Assembly: GCA_905212515.1 (NCBI GenBank)
Contig: CAJMEU010000158.1
Coordinates: 1-6,573 of the forward strand
Direction: 5' to 3'
Length of the DNA: 6,573 nt
DNA from: an uncultured Oscillospiraceae bacterium
GTDB taxonomy: Bacteria > Bacillota > Clostridia > Oscillospirales > Ruminococcaceae
Part shown: one piece after another, positions 1 to 6,008 of the stretch
Layout: every line of letters begins with the position of its first letter
Position numbering within the stretch: the first letter of the stretch is position 1
Translations under genes and position numbers: made by a program
The notes under the pieces: model-generated
The model's input: the letters and a program-made list of their open reading frames with translations, nothing else
Databases searched by the model: none
Told to the model about the DNA's origin: nothing

Positions 1-2
1 AT

Positions 3-1511
3 TACCGCTCCACCACCAATATCCTGGATGCGGCGAACTGTGTCATGCGTCACAATCTGGCGCGCAAGGGAAAAACCTTGTGGACCCAGAACGGCAGCGG
101 CGACAAGATTCTGCACTATGAGGCGGATTCGGAATTGGATGAGGCCGCGCATATCGCCACGGTCATTGGCCAGAATGTCAAAAAAGGCGCGCGGCTGCGC
201 GACCATGCGGTGCTGTACCGCATGAACGCCCAGTCTGGCCCCATCGAGAACTATTTCGCCCGGGCGGGCATCCCGTATAAAATCGTGGGTGGCCAGCGCT
301 TTTACGACCGCAAGGAAATCAAGGACATGCTGGCCTATATGAGCATCGTGGCCAACCGCCAGGACGATCTGCGTCTGCGGCGCATCATCAACGAGCCGAC
401 GCGCAAGATCGGCGCTACCACCGTGCAGGCCGTGGCTGATCAGGCGGCGGCCGAGGGAATCGCCATGCTGGACGTGATCGCCCGAGTGGGGGATTATCCA
501 CAGTTGGGCCGCGCGGCGGCTTCGCTGCACAGCTTTTACAATATCTACGGCCGTCTGTGCGAGGCGTACGACACCTTGCCTTTAGATGAATTTGTGGCGG
601 AGATCCTATCCATCACCGGTTACCGCGCCATGCTGGAAGCTTCCGGCGAGGAAGGGGAGACAAGGCTGGAAAACATCGGCCAATTGGTGTCCACCGTAAA
701 AACCTACGCCGACCAGCGTGGCCCCGAGGCGAGCTTGGCGGGCTTTTTGGAAGAGGTTGCGCTGATCAGCGACATCGACAGTTACGACGAAAACTCCGAC
801 GTGGTGGTACTGATGACCATGCACGCCGCCAAGGGCCTGGAGTTCGACTATGTGTTCATTGTGGGCCTGGAAGAGGGCATCTTCCCCAGCGAGATGAGCC
901 GCTACTCCGACGACGACCTGGAGGAGGAGCGCCGCCTGTGCTACGTGGGTATCACCCGGGCCAAAAAAGAGCTGTATCTGTCCAGTGCCGCCTCGCGCAT
1001 GCTGTTCGGGCAGACCAGGCGCAACAAACCCTCGCGTTTTTTGGAAGAGATCGAACCGGAGCTTGTCCAGCACGAGGAGAGCGCGGCGGCGGTGCGCATG
1101 CGCGCGGCGCGCGAAACATATATGCAGCGGCAGAACGGGTATCTGGATCGCAACTATAACCGCGCCCCCGCCGGGCAAGGCGGCTACGGCGGCTATGGGG
1201 GCTACCAGGGGACGGGCGGCGGTTACGCCAGCCGCACCGCCGCCGGCGCCCGCGCAAGCGGGGCGGCCGCGCCGCGGCCCGTGGGCGGAGCTTCCTCTAT
1301 CCAGGCGGGCAGCGCCGTGCGGGCCGACCGCCCGGCCGCGGGCGGCGACGTGCGCTATCAGCCCGGCGACGTGGTGGAGCACAAGGTGTTCGGCCGCGGC
1401 ACGGTGCTGAAAGTGACGCCTGTGGGCGGGGATCATATTGTGGAGATTCGTTTCGACACGGCGGGCGTGAAAAAGACCATGGCCAATTATGCGCCGCTGA
1501 AACGGGTGTGA
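3..1511 (+). CDS. pcrA: ATP-dependent DNA helicase PcrA/UvrD, C-terminal part (5' truncated by window edge)
   Basis: Superfamily 1A 3'-5' DNA helicase acting in repair, replication-conflict resolution and at RNA polymerase. The frame is open from base 3, and the first codons read YRSTTNILDAAN, helicase motif IV (usually NYRS), so the N-terminal Walker A half lies outside the window. The ATG at 45 is internal and not the start. Further motifs in order: the QRFYDRKEIKD segment after motif IV (about 291-323), motif V MTMHAAKGLEF (813-845), VGLEEGIFPS (861-890), and motif VI RRLCYVGITRAKKE (930-971), whose arginine at 957 would contact ATP. A Gly/Tyr/Ala-rich linker (about 1170-1350) leads to a C-terminal Tudor-like domain (about 1356-1508, YQPGDVVEHKVFGRGTV). 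In PcrA that domain binds RNA polymerase, and it favours PcrA over Rep. It ends 16 bases before the next ORF with no terminator, so it probably heads or joins the downstream operon. Confidence 0.97.
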   Translation, partial: YRSTTNILDAANCVMRHNLARKGKTLWTQNGSGDKILHYEADSELDEAAHIATVIGQNVKKGARLRDHAVLYRMNAQSGPIENYFARAGIPYKIVGGQRFYDRKEIKDMLAYMSIVANRQDDLRLRRIINEPTRKIGATTVQAVADQAAAEGIAMLDVIARVGDYPQLGRAAASLHSFYNIYGRLCEAYDTLPLDEFVAEILSITGYRAMLEASGEEGETRLENIGQLVSTVKTYADQRGPEASLAGFLEEVALISDIDSYDENSDVVVLMTMHAAKGLEFDYVFIVGLEEGIFPSEMSRYSDDDLEEERRLCYVGITRAKKELYLSSAASRMLFGQTRRNKPSRFLEEIEPELVQHEESAAAVRMRAARETYMQRQNGYLDRNYNRAPAGQGGYGGYGGYQGTGGGYASRTAAGARASGAAAPRPVGGASSIQAGSAVRADRPAAGGDVRYQPGDVVEHKVFGRGTVLKVTPVGGDHIVEIRFDTAGVKKTMANYAPLKRV

Positions 1512-1527
1512 CCACAGGGCAAAGAAA

Positions 1528-1713
1528 GTGGGACAATGGGCAGGCGGCTGTTTTGCGAATGGGGCCCTTGACCGCATCGTGCGCACCTGTGTGGACAAGC
1601 AGACAGGGAAGCTGCTGCCCAGCGAGGTGCTGAAACAAAATTATGCAAAAGTGCTGTATGACACCACGGGCCTGAAGATCACGGACGGGCCGGAAAGCGA
1701 GGATATTCCATGA
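1528..1713 (+). CDS. Small hypothetical protein (61 aa) translationally coupled to thyX
   Basis: Function not recognised. A 61-codon frame opens at a GTG at 1528; an in-frame stop at 1498-1500 leaves no earlier start after it. An AGGG (1516-1519) lies 8 bases upstream as a plausible ribosome binding site. It ends in an ATGA overlap with the thyX start (1710-1713), a common sign of translational coupling. The product is soluble-looking, has two cysteines (residues 7 and 21), no membrane segment or signal peptide, and an acidic tail (GPESEDIP). The base pattern looks coding, with G/C mostly at the third position. It exactly fills the gap between two certain genes, which supports a real gene. 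A chance ORF or a longer-lost remnant cannot be excluded. Confidence 0.55.
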   Translation: MGQWAGGCFANGALDRIVRTCVDKQTGKLLPSEVLKQNYAKVLYDTTGLKITDGPESEDIP

Positions 1714-2480
1714 AAGTAAGATTGATCGCCCATACGCCTGACCCGGAAAAAGTAGTGGCGGCCGCGGCAAAGCTGTGCTATTCGAACGCCCACATCGACG
1801 ATCTGCTGGAGGGGCTGACGCCGGAAAAAAGCCGGGAATTTGTGGAGCGCTTGGCCAGCATGGGCCACGAGAGCCCCACCGAACATGCCAGTTTTACCTT
1901 TGCCATCGAAGGGGTCTCCCGCTCGCTGCTGGCGCAGATCACGCGGCACCGCATCGCCTCCTACAGCGTGCAGAGCCAGCGCTATGTGAATCTGCACGCC
2001 TTCGATTACGTGCTGCCGCCGGAGGTGGAGGGCGACGCCGAGGCCATGGCGGCCTTTGAAGAGGCCATGGGGGAACAGGCGCGCCAATATCAGCACATCA
2101 CGCAGCTGCTCAAGGAAAAGCACAGGGAAGCCTTTCTGGCCGAAGGGAAGGACGAAAAAACGGCCAGCCGTCTGGCGGAGAAAAAAGCCATCGAGGATGC
2201 CCGCTTCGTGCTGCCCAACGCTTGCACCACGAAAATGGTGGTGACGATGAACGCCCGCAGCCTGAACAATTTCTTCCGCCACCGTTGCTGCAACCGCGCC
2301 CAGTGGGAGATCCGCGCGCTGGCGGACGAGATGCTGCGCCTGGTGTGCGAAGTGGCGCCCAGCCTCTTCGTGCGCAGCGGCCCGCCCTGCGTGTCCGGCC
2401 CTTGCCCAGAGGGCACCATGAGCTGCGGACAAGCCTCCGCCATGCGGGACAAGTACGCCAAACTGAAAACGCAGGGCTGA
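1710..2480 (+). CDS. thyX: Flavin-dependent thymidylate synthase ThyX
   Basis: Converts dUMP to dTMP using methylene-tetrahydrofolate, NADPH and FAD; a cytoplasmic homotetramer in known members. The diagnostic ThyX motif RHRX7SXR is intact: R79-H80-R81, then S89 and R91 (RHRIASYSVQSQR). The upstream HESPTEH block (residues 53-59) and the downstream CCNRAQWEIR block (R196, Q198) match the nucleotide and FAD binding parts of the family. The C-terminus carries a cysteine-rich GPPCVSGPCPEGTMSCG segment, which I recall from other Firmicutes ThyX proteins. At 256 aa it is at the usual length or slightly long. The ATG at 1710 has a GAGGA (1699-1703) 6 bases upstream and overlaps the stop of the small upstream ORF. 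The thymidylate-kinase-like gene follows after 27 bases. The use of ThyX suggests the organism may lack ThyA, but the window cannot show this. Confidence 0.97.
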   Translation: MKVRLIAHTPDPEKVVAAAAKLCYSNAHIDDLLEGLTPEKSREFVERLASMGHESPTEHASFTFAIEGVSRSLLAQITRHRIASYSVQSQRYVNLHAFDYVLPPEVEGDAEAMAAFEEAMGEQARQYQHITQLLKEKHREAFLAEGKDEKTASRLAEKKAIEDARFVLPNACTTKMVVTMNARSLNNFFRHRCCNRAQWEIRALADEMLRLVCEVAPSLFVRSGPPCVSGPCPEGTMSCGQASAMRDKYAKLKTQG

Positions 2481-2492
2481 AAATTGATCGGT

Positions 2493-2498
2493 GGGGAG
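2493..2498 (+). promoter_or_regulatory. Ribosome binding site deciding the kinase start
   Basis: GGGGAG sits 9 bases before the GTG at 2508. The nearby ATG at 2503 is out of frame and stops after two codons, and the ATG at 2512 is in the wrong frame. The site therefore supports GTG as the kinase start and argues against the TTG at 2484. Confidence 0.65.
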
Positions 2499-2507
2499 AG
2501 ACATGGA

Positions 2508-3194
2508 GTGAATGAGGGGATTCTGATCGTTTTGGAAGGGCTGGACGGCAGCGGCAAGGCCACACAGGCCCAGCTTTTGTACGACGCGCTGAACGGCGGC
2601 GGCCGGCCGGTGAAAAAAATCACCTTTCCCAATTACGGCAGCGATTCCAGCGCGCTGGTGAAAATGTATTTGGGCGGGGCCTTTGGCCAGCATGTGGACG
2701 ATGTGAACGCCTATGCGGCCTCCAGTTTCTATTCGGTGGACCGATATGCCAGCTATAAGACTGAATGGGGCGCGTTTTACCACGCCGGCGGCCTGGTGAT
2801 CGCCGACCGGTACACTACCTCCAACGCGGTGCACCAGTGCGCCAAACAGCCGCGGCCCCAGTGGGACGCCTACCTGGACTGGCTGTTCGACTTCGAGTAT
2901 CGAAAGATCGCCATCCCCGCGCCCGACCTTGTGGTGTACCTGGACGTGGACCCGGAGGTGACCCAGCGCCTGATGAGTGCCCGCTACCAGGGCCATGAGG
3001 AAAAAATGGATATTCAGGAGCGCGATACGGCCTATATGCGCAGCAGCCGCGAGGCGGCCCTGTACTGCGCCGAAAGGCAAGGATGGCAGCGTGTGTCCTG
3101 CTGCGAAAACGGCGCTATGCGCCCGCGCGAAGCCATCCACAAAGATGTTCTGGCGCTGGTGGACAGCTGCCTGGCAAGCAAGAGAATGCAGTGA
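2508..3194 (+). CDS. tmk: Thymidylate kinase-like P-loop (deoxy)nucleoside monophosphate kinase
   Basis: Likely phosphorylates dTMP to dTDP with ATP, the step after ThyX. Visible motifs, numbered from the GTG at 2508: P-loop GLDGSGKAT (residues 11-19, lysine 17), a DRY motif (residues 100-102) and a LVVYLDVDPEV strand with the conserved Asp at 146. The length of 228 aa is a little above typical bacterial Tmk. The segment after strand 2 reads TFPNYGSDSSALVKMYLGG in place of the bacterial TREPGGT. This resembles the FPER arrangement of eukaryotic-type TMP kinases but with Tyr where Arg is expected, so the acceptor could differ (another deoxynucleotide or nucleoside). Start choice: GTG at 2508 has GGGGAG 9 bases upstream and gives the usual short N-terminus before the P-loop. 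The TTG at 2484 lies before that site and adds an unneeded tail. It belongs to the same operon as thyX and mltG (12 bases to mltG). Confidence 0.9.
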   Translation: MNEGILIVLEGLDGSGKATQAQLLYDALNGGGRPVKKITFPNYGSDSSALVKMYLGGAFGQHVDDVNAYAASSFYSVDRYASYKTEWGAFYHAGGLVIADRYTTSNAVHQCAKQPRPQWDAYLDWLFDFEYRKIAIPAPDLVVYLDVDPEVTQRLMSARYQGHEEKMDIQERDTAYMRSSREAALYCAERQGWQRVSCCENGAMRPREAIHKDVLALVDSCLASKRMQ

Positions 3195-3206
3195 GAGGTG
3201 TACCAC

Positions 3207-4709
3207 ATGGAAGAGAATCGCACACAGCCGACCGCCGAAGAACTGGTAGAATATGCGCGTAAACTGGCACAGCTGACGGCGCGCGTCCAGCAGATGACGC
3301 CGGAACAGCGGCAAAAGTACACGCAGAAGATCGCCGAGGTAAAAGAGCGCGTGGAGAAACTGACGCCTGCTATGCGCGCCGCCTATGACGACGAATTGGT
3401 CCGCCTGGGGGCGGCCGTGCCTGCGGCAGCACCGCGGCAGGAGAAACCGGCGGCGAAAGCCGCGCCGCCCCGTCCGCAGCCCAAGCGGGAAGCGCCGCGT
3501 CCTCCGCAGCCTCAGCCGGAGGAGCAGGAAGAGCCGGAGGAGGAAGAGGTGGATGATGAGTATGAGCATGAATATGAGGACGAAGAACCTGTGAAAAAGA
3601 AGAAAAAGAAGAGCTATGGCTGCCTGGCGGTGATCGTGGTGCTGCTGGTGCTATTCGGCGCCGTTTGCGGCGCCGGCATGTGGGCCTTCAATGAGGTCAG
3701 CGGCCGCCGCGGCCACAACAGCATTACCACCACGGTGGAGATCGCCCAGGGATCCGGCCCGCTCACCATCGGCAATGTGCAACAGGACAGCGGCATTTTC
3801 AAATACGGCCCCGCGTTCCAAGTGTATGTAAAGGTGAAAAAGGCCGCGCCCACGCAGCAGTACGTGACTTTTGAGCTGAACAGCATCATGAGCTACGATG
3901 AGATCATCAAGCAGCTGCAAACCATCAACAACGACCGGGATACCGTGCGCGTCACCTTCCCCGAGGGGATCCCGGCAGTGGAGTTCGCCAATCGTGTGGA
4001 AGCGGCCGGCTTGTGCACGGCCGAAGAGTTTTTGGCCAGCGCCAACGAGGAGGATTTCAGCGATCTCAGCTTCTGGAACAAACGGGACGAGAATCCCAAC
4101 CAGTTCATGAAATGCGAGGGCTATTTGTTCCCGGACACCTATGAGTTTTTCGCCGACGAGGACGTGCACAACATTGTAAAGCGGCTGTATGCCGAGTTCG
4201 ATTCCAAAATCACCGATGAGATGTATGGGCAGATCCAGGACATGGGCTTCACCTTGTCCCAGTTTGTGACGCTGGCCAGCATCGTACAGGAAGAGGCCGG
4301 CGGCGGGGAGCATCAGGCCGACGTGGCGGCAGTGTTCATGAACCGCCTGGCCCCAGGCTCCCCGGTCAATTTGCTGCAGAGCAACTGCAGCAGCTATATC
4401 CAGAACGAGAACGACAACAACTACCTGTACAATACCGTGGCTTGGTATTACGGCGACTGGAACGCCATCCCGCAGAATATCATTGACGCCTATGACACCT
4501 ACAGCACGCCGGGCCTGCCGGCGGGCCCCATCTCAAACCCGGGGCTGGACGCCATGGTGAACACGCTGAAGTATAAAGAAAGCCCTTATTACGGAGACTA
4601 CTATTTCTTCGTGACCGATACGCTGGGCAACTACTACTTCAATAAAACGGCGGACGCCCATCAGGCGCAGGTAAACCAGCTGATCGCCAACGGCACCATG
4701 CCCGGCTGA
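3207..4709 (+). CDS. mltG: Endolytic murein transglycosylase MltG (YceG/YrrL family) with long cytoplasmic N-terminus
   Basis: Membrane-anchored lytic transglycosylase that cuts nascent peptidoglycan strands and sets their length. From the ATG at 3207 the 500-aa product has these parts: a charged, helical cytoplasmic region with a 22-residue tandem repeat (residues 26-69); a Pro/Ala/Lys-rich stretch (about 70-103); a Glu/Asp-rich stretch (about 105-128); six lysines (130-135); one transmembrane segment (about 139-161, LAVIVVLLVLFGAV); then the extracellular YceG domain. The lysines before the helix predict an N-in orientation. YceG landmarks are TFPEGIPAVEFANRVEAAG, EGYLFPDTYEF, LASIVQEEAGG and TPGLPAGPISNPG. 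In SIVQEE the second glutamate, E363, aligns by eye with the proposed catalytic Glu of E. coli SIVEKE; the first Glu is Gln here. The usual LQSD reads LQSN. ATG 3207 is preferred over GTG 3198 because AGAGG (3194-3198) lies 8 bases before it. It is the last gene before a terminator. Confidence 0.95.
   Translation: MEENRTQPTAEELVEYARKLAQLTARVQQMTPEQRQKYTQKIAEVKERVEKLTPAMRAAYDDELVRLGAAVPAAAPRQEKPAAKAAPPRPQPKREAPRPPQPQPEEQEEPEEEEVDDEYEHEYEDEEPVKKKKKKSYGCLAVIVVLLVLFGAVCGAGMWAFNEVSGRRGHNSITTTVEIAQGSGPLTIGNVQQDSGIFKYGPAFQVYVKVKKAAPTQQYVTFELNSIMSYDEIIKQLQTINNDRDTVRVTFPEGIPAVEFANRVEAAGLCTAEEFLASANEEDFSDLSFWNKRDENPNQFMKCEGYLFPDTYEFFADEDVHNIVKRLYAEFDSKITDEMYGQIQDMGFTLSQFVTLASIVQEEAGGGEHQADVAAVFMNRLAPGSPVNLLQSNCSSYIQNENDNNYLYNTVAWYYGDWNAIPQNIIDAYDTYSTPGLPAGPISNPGLDAMVNTLKYKESPYYGDYYFFVTDTLGNYYFNKTADAHQAQVNQLIANGTMPG
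3282..3413 (+). repeat. Tandem 22-residue coding repeat in the MltG cytoplasmic domain
   Basis: Two adjacent 66-base units (3282-3347 and 3348-3413) encode related 22-residue segments. They begin RVQQMTPEQRQKY and RVEKLTPAMRAAY, sharing the pattern RVxx[ML]TPxxRxxYxxx[IL]. The nucleotide identity is modest, so this is a protein-level repeat, probably two similar helical hairpins or a coiled-coil unit, and not a recent duplication. Confidence 0.55.
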
Positions 4710-4725
4710 GCGGCCGGCAAATGAC

Positions 4726-4757
4726 AAAGGCCGTGCCCTAAAGGACACGGCCTTTTT
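4726..4757 (+). terminator. Rho-independent terminator after mltG
   Basis: A 13-bp stem (AAAGGCCGTGCCC at 4726-4738 against GGACACGGCCTTT at 4743-4755) has one C-A mismatch and a TAAA loop (4739-4742). It is followed by a short U-run with five T in total (4753-4757). It starts 16 bases after the mltG stop and should end the pcrA-to-mltG transcript, at least in part. The T tract is short, so read-through into the next gene is plausible. Confidence 0.85.
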
Positions 4758-4759
4758 GC

Positions 4760-4765
4760 AAGGAG
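4760..4765 (+). promoter_or_regulatory. Strong ribosome binding site of the U32-family gene
   Basis: AAGGAG lies 7 bases upstream of the ATG at 4773 and only 2 bases after the T tract of the terminator. It fixes the start codon. No separate promoter fits between the terminator and this site. Confidence 0.8.
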
Positions 4766-4772
4766 AGGGCCT

Positions 4773-6008
4773 ATGAAAACACCTGAACTGCTGAGCCCGG
4801 CCGGCGACCTGGAGCGGCTGCAATATGCGGTGCGCTACGGCGCGGACGCGGTCTACTTTGCCGGCACAGAGTTCGGCATGCGCTCGGCGCCCAAAAATTT
4901 CACGCCGGATCAGATCGCCGAGGGGGTGGCCTTTGCCCATGCCCATGGCAAACGGGCTTACCTGGCACTGAACACCATGCCCACCAACGAGGAAGCCGCC
5001 CGCCTGCCGGATTTCGTGCGCACGGTGCGGGACAGCGGCATCGACGCCTTCATCGTGGCCGACTTGGGCGTATTGAGCGTGGTAAAGCGTGTGGCGCCGG
5101 AGGTGGACGTGCATTTTTCCACCCAGGCGGGCATTGCCAATTACCTGGCCGCCAACGCCGCCTATGATCTGGGCGCCAAGCGTGTGGTGCTGGCGCGGGA
5201 GCTGTCTCTGCGGGACATCGCCGTCATCCGCGACAACACGCCGCAGGATCTGGAGCTGGAGGCCTTTGTGCACGGTTCCATGTGTATGTCCGTGTCCGGG
5301 CGCTGCCTGTTGTCCCATTATCTGACGGGGCGGGACGCCAATCGGGGCGCCTGCACCCAGCCCTGCCGCTGGAAGTGGAACCTCACCGAGGAAAGCCGCC
5401 CGGGACGCGCATATCCCGTGGGCGAAAACGAGGAGGGCAGCTATATCCTGAACGCGGACGATCTGTGCACGGCGCCCTTCATCGACCTGATCTGCCAGGC
5501 CGGTGTGGACAGCCTGAAGATCGAGGGCAGGGCCAAGACCTTTTATTATGTCGCCTCGGTGACGTCGGCCTACCGCCGCGCGCTTGACGCCTATCTGGCC
5601 TCCCCCGATTCGTTCATGTGCCCGGAAGACGTGCTGGACGAACTGACGCGCACCTCCCATCGGCGCTATTCCACCGGCTTTTACTTCGGCCCGGAGGACG
5701 CCGTGCAGAACACGGCCGCCGGCGGCTATATCCGCGATTGGGAGGTGGTGGGTGTGGTGGACGCCTGGCAGGACGGTTTGGCGGCCTGTACTCAGCGGGG
5801 AAAATTTACCCTGGGCGACCAGCTGGAAGCGCTGACGCCGGACGGGCAGATGGTGCCCTTCACACCGGGGGCCATCTACGACGAGGAAGGGACATCCATA
5901 GAAGCCACGCCCCATCCGAAAATGCGCTTTGCCGTGCCCTGCGAAGAAGCGCTGCCTTCCTTTACCATCCTGCGCCGCAAGGCGCCCAAGGGCGGCATGA
6001 CGGAATAA
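4773..6008 (+). CDS. trhP: Peptidase U32 family protein, probable tRNA uridine-34 hydroxylation protein TrhP (YrrO/YegQ-like)
   Basis: Members called TrhP (E. coli YegQ, B. subtilis YrrN/YrrO) make 5-hydroxyuridine at the tRNA wobble position in a prephenate-dependent way; the older label is collagenase-like peptidase. The protein starts MKTPELLSPAGDLERLQYAV, the typical U32 opening. It carries the family signature ExFxxG[SA]xCxxxxGxCxxS (EAFVHGSMCMSVSGRC, near residues 163-178). Cysteines 171, 178, 194 and 232 have nearly the spacing I recall for the [4Fe-4S] ligands of the relative UbiU, so an iron-sulphur cluster is likely; Cys198 is a further candidate. The C-terminal part, FTLGDQLEALTPDGQ onward, matches the U32 C-terminal domain, so at 411 aa this is the long YrrO/YegQ type and not the short YrrN type. 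Its start is set by AAGGAG at 4760. The family call is secure; the exact tRNA role is inferred. Confidence 0.92.
   Translation: MKTPELLSPAGDLERLQYAVRYGADAVYFAGTEFGMRSAPKNFTPDQIAEGVAFAHAHGKRAYLALNTMPTNEEAARLPDFVRTVRDSGIDAFIVADLGVLSVVKRVAPEVDVHFSTQAGIANYLAANAAYDLGAKRVVLARELSLRDIAVIRDNTPQDLELEAFVHGSMCMSVSGRCLLSHYLTGRDANRGACTQPCRWKWNLTEESRPGRAYPVGENEEGSYILNADDLCTAPFIDLICQAGVDSLKIEGRAKTFYYVASVTSAYRRALDAYLASPDSFMCPEDVLDELTRTSHRRYSTGFYFGPEDAVQNTAAGGYIRDWEVVGVVDAWQDGLAACTQRGKFTLGDQLEALTPDGQMVPFTPGAIYDEEGTSIEATPHPKMRFAVPCEEALPSFTILRRKAPKGGMTE

Noticed and set aside
45..47. ATG as a start for the helicase gene
   Set aside because: The frame continues upstream to base 3 and encodes the conserved motif IV (YRST), so this Met is internal.
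606..1598. A 330-codon open frame on the - strand opposite pcrA
   Set aside because: It is antisense to conserved helicase motifs and has an Ala/His/Arg-rich, low-complexity translation with no family match that I can see.
2484..2486. TTG start for the kinase gene
   Set aside because: The good ribosome binding site at 2493-2498 is downstream of it and serves the GTG at 2508, which also gives the usual N-terminal length.
3198..3200. GTG start for mltG
   Set aside because: It overlaps the AGAGG site that is correctly spaced for the ATG at 3207.
1641..3569. A 642-codon open frame on the - strand across thyX, the kinase gene and the start of mltG
   Set aside because: It lies opposite three genes with clear family motifs. 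The translation is rich in His, Arg and Leu with no recognisable domain. Long antisense frames of this kind arise from GC-rich codon use.
4721..4750. Possible promoter with ATGACA as a -35 box before the U32-family gene
   Set aside because: No TATAAT-like -10 box lies at a suitable distance, and the stretch is fully explained by the terminator stem.
4533..5915. A 460-codon open frame on the - strand opposite the U32-family gene
   Set aside because: It is antisense to a protein with an intact family signature, crosses the mltG terminator, and shows no domain of its own.
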